Shown in pieces: positions 1-7,938 of a stretch of 12,199 nucleotides of DNA (position 1 is its first letter; each line of letters begins with the position of its first letter). The notes beneath the pieces are model-generated. The model was not told the origin of the DNA, did not search any database, and saw only the letters and a program-made list of their open reading frames with translations. This DNA is from Pseudomonadota bacterium (lineage in GTDB: Bacteria > Desulfobacterota > JADFVX01). The stretch covers positions 1 through 12,199 of the forward strand of contig JADFVM010000018.1 of NCBI GenBank assembly GCA_015222555.1. Reading direction: 5' to 3'. The position numbers and the translations under genes are program-made.

Positions 1-45
1 ATGGTACTGCACTGGCGACGGTGTGGGATAGATGATAGGCTCAAG

Positions 46-1356
46 TTAACTATCCGACAATATTTCATCCTTCCTGCGGCGAATGAGCTTTTCAAAGGCC
101 TGCGGAATTTTTGGTGCCAGGATTAAAAGGTCGGAGATATCAAATGGGGCTTTTTCCCCGTCTCCGTTGTCTCCGTAGAGTATATTAACGACTTGGCCCT
201 TAAAGAGAATGGGGATGAGAAAGACACTGTCCGGGTTTTCTCCACCCATCACTTGAATAAAGCGGTCATTAATTGGCGATTTTGGTATGCCTCCGAGAAA
301 AAATGACTGAGTATCATGAACAGTTTTAAAAATAGAAGGTGCATTGAGAGGTAACATTGTTGATTGAACCACTTGCTTGTTTATGCTACCTCCCATGCCA
401 TCCCATCCCACTGCTGTTCCAAAGCGTGTAATAAAAAGGGCCGAACGCTTGAAATAACCTAGCGCAAAGGAGAGAACAACGCGGCTTAATTCATCTCTAT
501 CCCCCACTTCATCGAGACGTTCAATCGCTTCCTGCAGAGAGAGTGCTTCAGGGAGTTCCTCAATGACTTCAAGATCTTCCAGAATCTCCTCTTCCTCAGC
601 ATCTGCTTCCACAGGTGTAGCAGGTATGGCCATTTCGGAGAGATCAATCGTTGGTGCCTCATAGACCAGTTCTTCCAGGTCAATGAGTTCATCCTCAACA
701 GTCTCGTTTTTTATAATCTCAGGTATGATAATGTCTTCTTCAATTACCTCCTCGTGAAGAGGCGTTTTCCCCGGCAGGGCTTCCTTTACAGGCTCTTTTA
801 TAGTCGGCGGAGCAGGTGGAGCTTTAGCTGGGTTTGTTTTTACAAGTGTCTGCTTTTGGGGGGCCGAAGTAGGTTTGTGAAGTGTTTGACTATCCCTTTG
901 TGAAATCCTGATATACCTTAAGTCACGCTGGATGCCGTAATGTTTCTCCAAAAGAGATATGATAATAAGCTCTGGCGCGACATAAGGAATAATTCGCTTG
1001 CCAGTAATAAAACTGATCTCGTCAATGGCAGAAAAGTTAGTTGGATCTTCCATGACTACTTTTAGCTTAGAACCGTCAATTGAAAGAGGTATGCAGCGAT
1101 ATTTATGAGCCAGGTTTTTGTCGAGGATTTGAATAACTTCCTTCGAGCAACCATTTAAAAGGGCATTATTAAGGGGCGGGAGATTAAATTTCTTTGACAG
1201 AACCTTACTCAGTGTTGCCACGTTGATGTAGTCAAGCTCCATTAAATTGGTGCCGAGCTTCCCACCATAAATAACCTGCGCCTGTATAGCCTCCTCAAGT
1301 TGAGGGTTGGTAATGGCTCCTTCCTTGAGGAGAATTTGACCTATTGGTATGGGCAT
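46..1356 (-). CDS. MshEN (GspE N-terminal) domain protein with C-terminal GAF-like domain
   Basis: The 436-residue product is probably a cytoplasmic regulatory or adaptor protein. Residues 1-150 match the MshEN/T2SS protein E N-terminal fold: a GQILLKEGAI helix-turn followed by LEEAIQAQ (residues 6-27), then a second copy starting KLGTNL (33-38). The next part, with KYRCIPLSIDG and the MEDPTN motif (102-107), is the usual second half of such domains. Residues 155-280 are a low-complexity linker, first rich in Pro and Lys, then strongly acidic. Residues 280-428 look GAF-like, with alternating hydrophobic strands such as SVFLIPILFKGQVVNILYGDN. There is no Walker A or B ATPase, so it is not a complete GspE or PilB. 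Some MshEN domains bind cyclic di-GMP, but the first motif here has Pro-Ile-Gly where the consensus has Arg-Leu-Gly. No signal peptide or membrane segment is seen. The ATG start opens directly into the domain, but its Shine-Dalgarno is weak. A TATAAT-like -10 (plus-strand 1414-1419) lies upstream without a convincing -35. The GAF call is tentative. Confidence 0.85.
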   Translation of the reverse strand: MPIPIGQILLKEGAITNPQLEEAIQAQVIYGGKLGTNLMELDYINVATLSKVLSKKFNLPPLNNALLNGCSKEVIQILDKNLAHKYRCIPLSIDGSKLKVVMEDPTNFSAIDEISFITGKRIIPYVAPELIIISLLEKHYGIQRDLRYIRISQRDSQTLHKPTSAPQKQTLVKTNPAKAPPAPPTIKEPVKEALPGKTPLHEEVIEEDIIIPEIIKNETVEDELIDLEELVYEAPTIDLSEMAIPATPVEADAEEEEILEDLEVIEELPEALSLQEAIERLDEVGDRDELSRVVLSFALGYFKRSALFITRFGTAVGWDGMGGSINKQVVQSTMLPLNAPSIFKTVHDTQSFFLGGIPKSPINDRFIQVMGGENPDSVFLIPILFKGQVVNILYGDNGDGEKAPFDISDLLILAPKIPQAFEKLIRRRKDEILSDS

Positions 1357-1519
1357 TTAACTTGTCAGAGTTTTAAGATTTGTTTATGAATAATATTTTA
1401 CGAGTTAGTAATAATTATACTATAGATAAAAAGCCTCAGATACGCCCACAAGAATGAAGATGAATATACCTTTTCCTTTGTTGTATGTCAATTTTGTTGT
1501 TCCGAGTCGATGATGCGGC

Positions 1520-2335
1520 GTTGATTACCGTGTTAAAATGGACGCCGAAGTGAGCAAAAGCGAGCTTATTGAAGATGCGATACTCATATACCACGAAATG
1601 GATAAACCCAGATTGATGGTTATCATTCCTGAAGTTCGCGGAAAATAGATTATCCCCACAAGTCTGGCGGAAAATGTTGTCAGTGACTTCTTTGTGGAAA
1701 AAGGTTTTAACCTCGTTGATAAAGCCACGGCCATGGAGAATATCAAGAAAGACGAAATAAGAAAGATTGCCGAAGGTGATAAAAAGGCGGCAGCAAAGAT
1801 CGGCCTGCGCGCCGGTGCGGAAGCGGTTGTTGTTGGGACGGCAACGATAGGTGATGTTGAAAGTATACGAGGTGTTCTTTATGGCAGCAAGGCAACCGTT
1901 TCAATCCAGCCCTTAAAGGTGGATAATGCGTCTCTTTATGCTCTTTCCACCCAGTCGAAATCAGCTGCGGACGGTATCGCAGATGTCGCTCAGCGGAAGG
2001 CCGTAGAAGTGACGAGCCGGAGTGCTGCCAGTGATATATTCTGGAAGATAGTCAAAAAGCGGAATGCTGAGAAGATGTCAGGCAGTGAGATTGAAGTGGT
2101 TCTGAGTGGCGTAAGCTTTTCAAAACTTAAAAAGGTCATAAAAAGTTTCAGGGGTGTGTTAGGCGTGACAGAGGTAATTCAACGAAGTTTTTATGCCCCC
2201 ATGGCTGTATTAACTGTCACTACGCTGGAGGATACCATGCAGTTGGCAGAAAACCTGGACAGAAAGAAAATTGCAGGATTTACACTTGAAATCCTATCTG
2301 TTTCATCAGGCAAAATGAATGTGAAAGTTCGATGA
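1520..2335 (+). pseudogene. Decayed LPP20/FlgT-like envelope protein gene
   Basis: This frame reads like the middle and C-terminal parts of a secreted LPP20/FlgT-like protein. It opens with VDYRVKMDAEVSKSEL, then RLMVIIPE, a TolB/FlgT-middle-like segment (VEKGFNLVDKATAMENI, then IGLRAGAEAVVVGTA), and a C-terminal ferredoxin-like segment ending EILSVSSGKMNVKVR. Two defects are directly visible. An in-frame TAG at 1646-1648 falls between IIPEVRGK and IIPTSLAENV. An in-frame TGA at 1511-1513 closes the frame just before the similarity begins. The signal peptide and roughly 100-residue N-terminal domain expected in the family are absent. An ATG at 1454 in the same frame gives only 19 codons before that TGA. 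A GTG at 1694 would allow 213 codons, but it has no Shine-Dalgarno and starts mid-domain. Family members act in the periplasm or outer membrane (flagellar or lipoprotein-associated); any function here is probably lost. The good reading frame after the TAG suggests recent decay or a sequencing error at that site. The family name is by recognition only. Confidence 0.7.
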
Positions 2336-2543
2336 GATCCTTTCCGTTGATTCCGTTACAGTCGCCTTGACAGCTGTTGACGCGGCCTCAAGTGGTCTCT
2401 TCAATGGAACCATTGACGGCAGTGCGCTTAGATGCATGGCAAATAAAGATATTAATTCATCAGGAAAGAATTTCGTTTTCTGTATCGGTGACAATCCTGG
2501 AGAAACAGGGAAACTTTATAATCTGCTATTGGTTTCCCTCTAA
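2325..2543 (+). other. Possible gene remnant without a start codon
   Basis: Directly after the LPP20-like frame ends, the third plus-strand frame stays open for 72 codons, up to the TAA at 2541-2543. It reads like protein: ILSVDSVTVALTAVDAASSG, then CMANKDINSSGKNFVFCIGD. It has no ATG until well inside, no Shine-Dalgarno, and is preceded by an in-frame TGA at 2322-2324. It could be a second decayed fragment or the frameshifted tail of the neighbouring pseudogene. It could also be chance. I do not recognise a family. Confidence 0.2.
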
Positions 2544-2586
2544 GATCCAGAATAAGTTACAGAAGCAATACGATAGAAATACTTTT

Positions 2587-2624
2587 AAAGCCCCTCATGG
2601 ATTATTCCTTGAGGGGCTTTTTTT
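2587..2624 (+). terminator. Intrinsic terminator shared by convergent units
   Basis: A perfect 11-bp stem, AAAGCCCCTCA (2587-2597) with TGAGGGGCTTT (2610-2620), encloses a 12-nt loop and runs into seven T residues (2618-2624) on the plus strand. This would end plus-strand transcription from the LPP20-like remnant. The hairpin also holds the stop codon (2602-2604) and last codons of the opposing PBP gene. It may act in both directions, although on the minus strand the downstream tract is only CTTTAAAAG, which is less U-rich. Confidence 0.8.
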
Positions 2625-5250
2625 GGCTGATTACTGAGTCACTCTTCTCCGTCTCTACAGTTTTAATCTCCTCCGCTTTCTTTACCGCCTCTGCGTTAAG
2701 TTCCTTTTTGATCTCTATCTCAGTTTCTTTCATGATTGGCGCCGGTTTTTTTGCCCGACCTTTGGGCGCTGTCCCTTTTTTGTAACACTGGATAACAACA
2801 TTTTCTTTTTGCCCATAATAGGCTCGCAGACCGGTTTTGATGTCAATTTTTGTACAGTCCAGGTCGTCAGGCCGGGTAAAGTCTCTAATCGGTTTGCCTT
2901 TATAAACAGTGCTCATGAAATCCACAAATACAGGTGATGCAGCCTTGGAGCCGGTCTCGTTCTTTCCAAGGCTCTGCTGTTCGTCATAACCGATCCATGT
3001 GCCTGTTACAAGGTCGGGAGTGAAGCCAATAAACCAGGCGTCGATATTGTCGTTCGTTGTCCCTGTTTTACCACCCACAGGCCTGTTGAGAGCCTTGGCC
3101 CGTGCGCCCGTTCCCTCCTGAACAACCCCTTGCAGCAGACTGGACATGACATAGGCTGTCTGCGGAGATATGGCATAATCCTCAGGTAGGCTCTTCATCT
3201 CTTCATTATTCGCCGGAAAATCCGCCTGACTTTTTTCTGCTGTAGCTTTTTGAGATGTAGCTGTTCCATGCTGTTCCAGAATATTACCGTCCCTGTCGAC
3301 TATCTTTGTAATGAAAACGGGCTGTCTCTTCTTACCGCCTGCCGGGAAAACGGAGTATGCCGAGGTCAACTCAAGGAGAGACAGTCCGGAAGAACCGAGA
3401 GAAAGAGAAAGGTCTTTTGTGAGATAACTTTCAATACCCATTCTTCGGGCGTAATCAATAACATAGTCAAGGCCCATATGACGGACGAGCTTGATGGTGA
3501 CAATATTCCTGGATTTAACAAGGGCTGTCCTGAAGGTTGTGCGACCGTAATATCTTCCATCGTAGTTTTTGGGTGCCCATGTTGTGCCGCCGCGGCTCCT
3601 TAATCGCAAGGGGGAGTCAACTATAACGCTTGAAGGTGTGTAGCCTTTGTCTAAGGCCGCTGAATAGATGATTGGTTTAAATGCAGAGCCGGGCTGCCTC
3701 TTAGATTGTACGGCCCTGTTAAATTTGCTTGTATTAAAGTCAAAACCCCCTACCATAGTTTTTACAAAACCGTTTTCAGGATTTATAGAAAGTATGGCTC
3801 CCTGAACCTTCGGCTCCTGGTAAAGAGAAACCTTGATCCCTCCTTTTTTGTTAAGCAGGCTATTAACTTTAACTTGTATCACTTCCCCTACAGAAAAAAC
3901 CTCGGCGGGATCTTTAATTCTCGCCTTGTAATGAAGAACCTCCGGATCAGGTGTCCTGGCCCAGGCCATCTCCTTCAGGGATATTCTGCCAACCATTTTT
4001 GTCCCAAGCTTGACTCGCGTATACTTTTTTCTGCTGTTTACCTCGGTAACTACAGCTTCATAGACTTCTCCCTTTTCTAAAGGTTTCTTATTAAGTACCT
4101 CCTGAAGCTTTTTAATAAAACCTTCTATTTCGTCCTCCTTCAGATGTTTACGGGGGCCTCTGTATCCCTGTCTTTTGTCCAGTTCAAAGAGGCCTTTTTT
4201 CAGGGACTTTTGCGCCGCTTTTTGCAAGGCCGCATCCACTGTCGTAAAGACGGTTAATCCTTCCTTATACAGGGCGTCCTCACCATAGGTTTTTTCCAGG
4301 TATCTTCTGGCATGTTCTGTGAAATAAGGTGCAACTGTTCCATTTATATCCTTTGTCGGATAGACGGTTAACTCGCTGTTCATAGCATCCGTGGCTTCCA
4401 CAATATCAATAAAACCTTCTTCAACCATTCTGTATAAAACGTAAAGATGTCTTTCTCTTGCTTTGCCCGGGTTGATGGCTGGCGAATATTTGCTTGGTGC
4501 CTGTGGCAGGCCTGCCAGTGTTGACATCTCCGCCAATGTCAGGTCTTTTACATCTTTTCGAAAATAATTCCGGGCCGCGGCCTGTACACCATAGGCACCA
4601 TGGCCGAGATATATCTGGTTCAGGTAAAGATGAAGGATTTCATCTTTAGTCAGGTTCTTTTCAATGCGGTAAGCCAATATTGCTTCTTTGGCCTTTCTTT
4701 CAAGCGTTTTTTCAGGCCATAGCAGTGATTTTGCCACTTGTTGTGTAATTGTACTGCCGCCCTGAACAACGTCACCTTCCCTGACATTCTTAATGAATGC
4801 CCTCAAAATACTAAAGAAGTCAAGGCCGGGATGGTCGAAAAAACGGGCGTCTTCAGCAGCAATGAAGGCATTAATGAGCTGAAGAGGAATGTCGGCCAGA
4901 GGAAGAACGTATCTTTTTTCAATAGCGAACTCGCCTATCACTGTACCCTCTTGCGAATAGAGTGTTGTGACGATATTTGGTTTGTAATCCGTAATATCAT
5001 CAAGCGTAGGCAGGTCTTTGGCTAAATAATAATAAAAGCCGGAGACGGTGAGGAGCGAAGTCACTAAAATAAAATAGACGGAATAAAGTAATAACTTTCT
5101 TAATTTTCTAATGTTAAGTGAGACATACTTCCATTTTATGACGGAAATGGAATATCTGGCACGGCGGGCGAGGTAGGAATAGAGAAGCTTGTCATATAAA
5201 GTTTTGAATTTTTTTTTCATTTCAAGAATGTCAAGGTGTTTATCCCGCAC
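2602..5250 (-). CDS. mrcA: Penicillin-binding protein 1A (bifunctional transglycosylase/transpeptidase)
   Basis: A class A PBP of 882 residues that polymerises lipid II into glycan strands and crosslinks the peptides, anchored in the inner membrane with its catalytic domains in the periplasm. One membrane segment lies at about residues 53-76. The family 51 glycosyltransferase follows: EDARFFDHPG with catalytic Glu133, QGGSTITQQ (163-171), RKAKEAILA with Glu189, and LNQIYLGHGAYG. Residues about 390-475 form an OB-like insert typical of PBP1A. The transpeptidase has SAFK (Ser522 nucleophile, Lys525), SRN (580-582) and KTGT (728-731). The Lys/Glu-rich tail after residue 828 looks disordered. The start is uncertain: I give the GTG at 5250, but ATG at 5218-5220 (residue 11) is equally possible, and neither has a strong Shine-Dalgarno. 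The gene stands alone, converges on the 2587-2620 terminator and is divergent from yqeY. mrcA (ponA) is assigned from domain architecture. Confidence 0.96.
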   Translation of the reverse strand: MRDKHLDILEMKKKFKTLYDKLLYSYLARRARYSISVIKWKYVSLNIRKLRKLLLYSVYFILVTSLLTVSGFYYYLAKDLPTLDDITDYKPNIVTTLYSQEGTVIGEFAIEKRYVLPLADIPLQLINAFIAAEDARFFDHPGLDFFSILRAFIKNVREGDVVQGGSTITQQVAKSLLWPEKTLERKAKEAILAYRIEKNLTKDEILHLYLNQIYLGHGAYGVQAAARNYFRKDVKDLTLAEMSTLAGLPQAPSKYSPAINPGKARERHLYVLYRMVEEGFIDIVEATDAMNSELTVYPTKDINGTVAPYFTEHARRYLEKTYGEDALYKEGLTVFTTVDAALQKAAQKSLKKGLFELDKRQGYRGPRKHLKEDEIEGFIKKLQEVLNKKPLEKGEVYEAVVTEVNSRKKYTRVKLGTKMVGRISLKEMAWARTPDPEVLHYKARIKDPAEVFSVGEVIQVKVNSLLNKKGGIKVSLYQEPKVQGAILSINPENGFVKTMVGGFDFNTSKFNRAVQSKRQPGSAFKPIIYSAALDKGYTPSSVIVDSPLRLRSRGGTTWAPKNYDGRYYGRTTFRTALVKSRNIVTIKLVRHMGLDYVIDYARRMGIESYLTKDLSLSLGSSGLSLLELTSAYSVFPAGGKKRQPVFITKIVDRDGNILEQHGTATSQKATAEKSQADFPANNEEMKSLPEDYAISPQTAYVMSSLLQGVVQEGTGARAKALNRPVGGKTGTTNDNIDAWFIGFTPDLVTGTWIGYDEQQSLGKNETGSKAASPVFVDFMSTVYKGKPIRDFTRPDDLDCTKIDIKTGLRAYYGQKENVVIQCYKKGTAPKGRAKKPAPIMKETEIEIKKELNAEAVKKAEEIKTVETEKSDSVISQKKPLKE

Positions 5251-5449
5251 TTAACTCATATTTAAATGATTAAATGCTGTTTCATGGACTGCAATATCAG
5301 AAAAATTCGCAGCTTTTTTAAATTGAATCTTAACAAAAATTGCCTCAGCTCAATGCTTTAGTCTAACGCAATTAATTATAAATAACCAAGTTAATACTCA
5401 TTCTTTAATTGGATACTAATATAATATGCAGACAATGATGAGAATTGTA

Positions 5450-5477
5450 TTGACATTCGTTAAATATCTGATATATT
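5450..5477 (+). promoter_or_regulatory. Sigma70-type promoter for yqeY (and perhaps dnaG-rpoD)
   Basis: TTGACA (5450-5455, a perfect -35) is separated by 16 nt from TATATT (5472-5477, 5 of 6 matches to TATAAT). Transcription would start near 5484, giving a leader of about 48 nt. A Shine-Dalgarno AGGGG (5519-5523) sits 8 nt before the yqeY ATG. The rest of the 5251-5531 interval is AT-rich. It must also drive the divergent PBP1A gene, but no equally clear promoter is visible on that strand. Confidence 0.65.
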
Positions 5478-5531
5478 AAACGATTTGTAGTTTTTTTCGT
5501 TCTTAATAAGAATGTCGTAGGGGATTGTTAC

Positions 5532-5981
5532 ATGTCTGGACTTAGAGAGCAACTTGAAGGGGATGTAAAAAAGGCGATGAAAGCAAGGGCTCAGCTCAAA
5601 CTTGATACGCTGAGAATGGTTGTCTCAGCCATTAAAAATAAGGAGATTGAAAAAAAGGGAAGCCTTGATGATGCGTCAGTGAGTTCTATAATATCAACGC
5701 TCGTTAAACAGCGTCATGAGGCTGCAGAACTGTACCGGAAAGGGCAGCGCGATGATCTCGCAGAAAAAGAGGAGCAAGAGATAGTTTTTCTAAAGGAATA
5801 TCTCCCTGAAGAGATGTCTGAAGGTGAGCTTGGTAAAGTGATCGATGCTGTAATTGAAGAAGAAAAAGCCTCTTCAGCTGCCCATATGGGTCAGGTTATG
5901 AAGGTGGTCATGTCCAGGGTTGCCGGTAGAGCTGATGGTAAAGTTGTGAGTAACCTTGTGAGGACCAAGCTTACTCAATAA
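5532..5981 (+). CDS. yqeY: GatB/YqeY domain-containing protein
   Basis: The 149-residue product is a full-length YqeY protein. Hallmarks in order are LRMVVSAIKNKEIE (27-40), QRHEAAELYRKGQRDDLAEKE (60-80), LPEEMSEGEL (91-100) and a C-terminal MGQVMKVVMSRVAGRADGK segment (119-137) ending VVSNLVRTKL. It is all helical and resembles the tail domain of GatB, the tRNA-dependent amidotransferase subunit that grips tRNA. The free-standing protein's own role is not established, though a tRNA or translation link is commonly inferred. Start choice is firm: ATG at 5532 with AGGGG 8 nt upstream. yqeY often sits between rpsU and dnaG in deltaproteobacteria and Gram-positives. Here dnaG follows after a 139-nt gap, and the gene upstream is a divergent PBP1A rather than rpsU. 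Confidence 0.95.
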   Translation: MSGLREQLEGDVKKAMKARAQLKLDTLRMVVSAIKNKEIEKKGSLDDASVSSIISTLVKQRHEAAELYRKGQRDDLAEKEEQEIVFLKEYLPEEMSEGELGKVIDAVIEEEKASSAAHMGQVMKVVMSRVAGRADGKVVSNLVRTKLTQ

Positions 5982-6120
5982 GCAATAATTACCAAATTAC
6001 TGTTTTGTAAATCGATTTGAACTGAACCAATGGCAGATTGCAGTTGTCTAACAGGAAATTGTAAGAGTTACTTGGTGGTCAAGCTATGTTAAATCGAAGA
6101 GGTTAACCTACTCAAATTCA

Positions 6121-7938
6121 TTGTTGCCTTTTATCCCAGATGACAAAATTGAAGAGATCAGGGCCTGTTGCAGTATCCTGGCTGTCGTGTCCGCTTATGT
6201 ATCTCTAAAGAAGGCGGGAAGAAACTATGTAGGGCTCTGTCCATTTCATGCTGAAAAAACGCCCTCATTTACCGTCAGTGAGGAAAAGGGGATTTTCCAT
6301 TGTTTTGGCTGCGGCGTGGGTGGAAATGTTTTTACCTTTCTTGCAAAGATGGAAGGAAAATCATTTCCGGAAGTCGCGAGGGAACTGGCTGAAAAAGAGG
6401 GGATCGACCTTCCCGATTCCTCAATAAATGAAAAGCAAAGCCTGGCCCAGGAAAAAGCTGATAAAGAAAAAAAAGCGCTCCTTGACATTCATGAAGAGGC
6501 CACATCACTATACAATAAATTGCTGATGAGGTCGAGTGTCGGCGAAAGGGCCAGGAACTATCTGAAGGAAAGAGGGCTTGACAGTGAGACGGCAAAATTG
6601 TGGCAACTGGGTTATGGCGGAAATGGCTGGTCAACTTTTTCCGACACGCTTAAGGCGGATAGTTCAGAGCGATTAGCCGAAACAGCCGGTCTCATTATCA
6701 AAGGTAAAAAGGGGGGGTACTACGACAGATTTAGAGAAAGACTGATTTTTCCCATTTGTGACCTGCGGGGAAGAACAGTAGCCTTTGGCGGGCGGGCCTT
6801 TGAGGAAGATGGCCCCAAATATATGAACTCTCCCGAGTCTCCCCTCTATTCAAAGGGAAAACTGCTCTATGGCTTAAATAAATCCAAAGATGCTATTAGG
6901 GAGGCTAATGAGGCCATCGTGGTGGAAGGATATATGGATCTTCTATCTCTATATCAGTCTGGAATAAAAAATGTTGTAGCCACGCTGGGCACAGCGCTGA
7001 CCTCATCTCAGGCATTACTTCTCAGAAGGTTTTGTAAGAGAGTCGTTCTTTTTTTTGATTCCGACGAGGCGGGTTTAAAGGCGGCTATAAGGGGAATTGA
7101 AGTTTTGCTGGAGTCAGGTGCCTCATCTTATGTCCTGACTCTTCCTGAAGGCGAAGATCCTGACAGCTATGTCAGAAAGAAAGGCGCCGACCTGCTCAAT
7201 AAAGAAATTATAAATGCAAAGCCGACAATTGAGTTTTTGCTGGAAGAAAAACTCAAGAAAAGTAAAACATCATCACCTGCTGATAGGGCGATAATAATTC
7301 ATGAAATAAAACCTTATCTTAGGAAAATAGAAGACAGGCTTGAAAGATCTCTAACCGTTAAAAAAATTGCCGAACGTATGGGGGTGGATGAGCAACTGAT
7401 TCTCGACACGCTGAGTACAGGCAAAGGGGCAAGGCCCCATATTGAAGTTAGAGAAGTTAAGAAAGGGCCTGCTAAGGTAAGAGTGGATGCTGCAGAGGAA
7501 ATAATTCTGGACCTTATGATGAGCCAGGGTGAATTTCTGGAAAGAGTTGTAGACCTGGGACTCTTAAAGTACTTCCGGGATAAGGATCTTCAGCTCATTG
7601 GGAAGTGTATTGAAGATCTGTATGAGAATGGAAGAGAAGTGAGCCCGTCAATATTAATGGGGGCCATTGATGATGAAGAGATACATAAAAAGATCTCTTC
7701 CATTTCTATGAAAGGAGAATCTCTGGTTGGATTCTCGGCTATGGAAATCTTTCAGGACTGTGAGAAAAGATTAAGAGACGTCTGGCAGCTGGAAGAAGAA
7801 AAGAGACTTAACAGGCAATTAGAAGTCGCAAAAGAAAGCGGAGATGAGGCAGCCGTGACCTCTCTCCTGGAGAAAAAACAGGAACTGTTTCAATCACGTA
7901 AAAAAGGAATATCTCAAAAGGAGAACATTAATGGGTAA
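6121..7938 (+). CDS. dnaG: DNA primase DnaG
   Basis: A 605-residue primase that makes the RNA primers for Okazaki fragments with the replicative helicase. The N-terminal CHC2 zinc ribbon has Cys40, His43, Cys61 and Cys64 (LCPFH, then FHCFGCG). The RNA polymerase/TOPRIM core includes FGGRAF (222-227), VVEGYMD with Glu269, FFDSDEAG with Asp313 and Asp315, and EGEDPDSY (343-350). The C-terminal helicase-binding region (about 455-600) is less conserved. Start choice: the family N-terminus (PFIPDDKIEEIR) leaves only TTG at 6121 or the adjacent TTG at 6124. No in-frame ATG or GTG lies nearby upstream. The nearest Shine-Dalgarno-like AGAGG (6098-6102) is about 18 nt away, so initiation may be weak, which would suit a low-abundance protein. 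The stop codon overlaps the rpoD start, so the two are probably translationally coupled. Confidence 0.97.
   Translation: MLPFIPDDKIEEIRACCSILAVVSAYVSLKKAGRNYVGLCPFHAEKTPSFTVSEEKGIFHCFGCGVGGNVFTFLAKMEGKSFPEVARELAEKEGIDLPDSSINEKQSLAQEKADKEKKALLDIHEEATSLYNKLLMRSSVGERARNYLKERGLDSETAKLWQLGYGGNGWSTFSDTLKADSSERLAETAGLIIKGKKGGYYDRFRERLIFPICDLRGRTVAFGGRAFEEDGPKYMNSPESPLYSKGKLLYGLNKSKDAIREANEAIVVEGYMDLLSLYQSGIKNVVATLGTALTSSQALLLRRFCKRVVLFFDSDEAGLKAAIRGIEVLLESGASSYVLTLPEGEDPDSYVRKKGADLLNKEIINAKPTIEFLLEEKLKKSKTSSPADRAIIIHEIKPYLRKIEDRLERSLTVKKIAERMGVDEQLILDTLSTGKGARPHIEVREVKKGPAKVRVDAAEEIILDLMMSQGEFLERVVDLGLLKYFRDKDLQLIGKCIEDLYENGREVSPSILMGAIDDEEIHKKISSISMKGESLVGFSAMEIFQDCEKRLRDVWQLEEEKRLNRQLEVAKESGDEAAVTSLLEKKQELFQSRKKGISQKENING

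Noticed and set aside
1646..1648. TAG read through as an amino acid (for example pyrrolysine)
   Set aside because: The gene also lacks its N-terminal part and has a TGA upstream. RF1 is intact in this window and no pyrrolysine genes are seen.
1694..2335. A 213-residue gene starting at GTG 1694
   Set aside because: The start falls inside a conserved domain, has no Shine-Dalgarno, and the same frame carries matching protein upstream of the TAG. A pseudogene explains it better.
2377..2637. Plus-strand 86-codon frame overlapping the terminator
   Set aside because: It runs through the terminator hairpin into the opposing PBP gene, has no Shine-Dalgarno and its composition is unlike protein.
3250..4080. 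Plus-strand frames inside the PBP1A gene
   Set aside because: They are antisense shadows of a well-supported gene with intact catalytic motifs.
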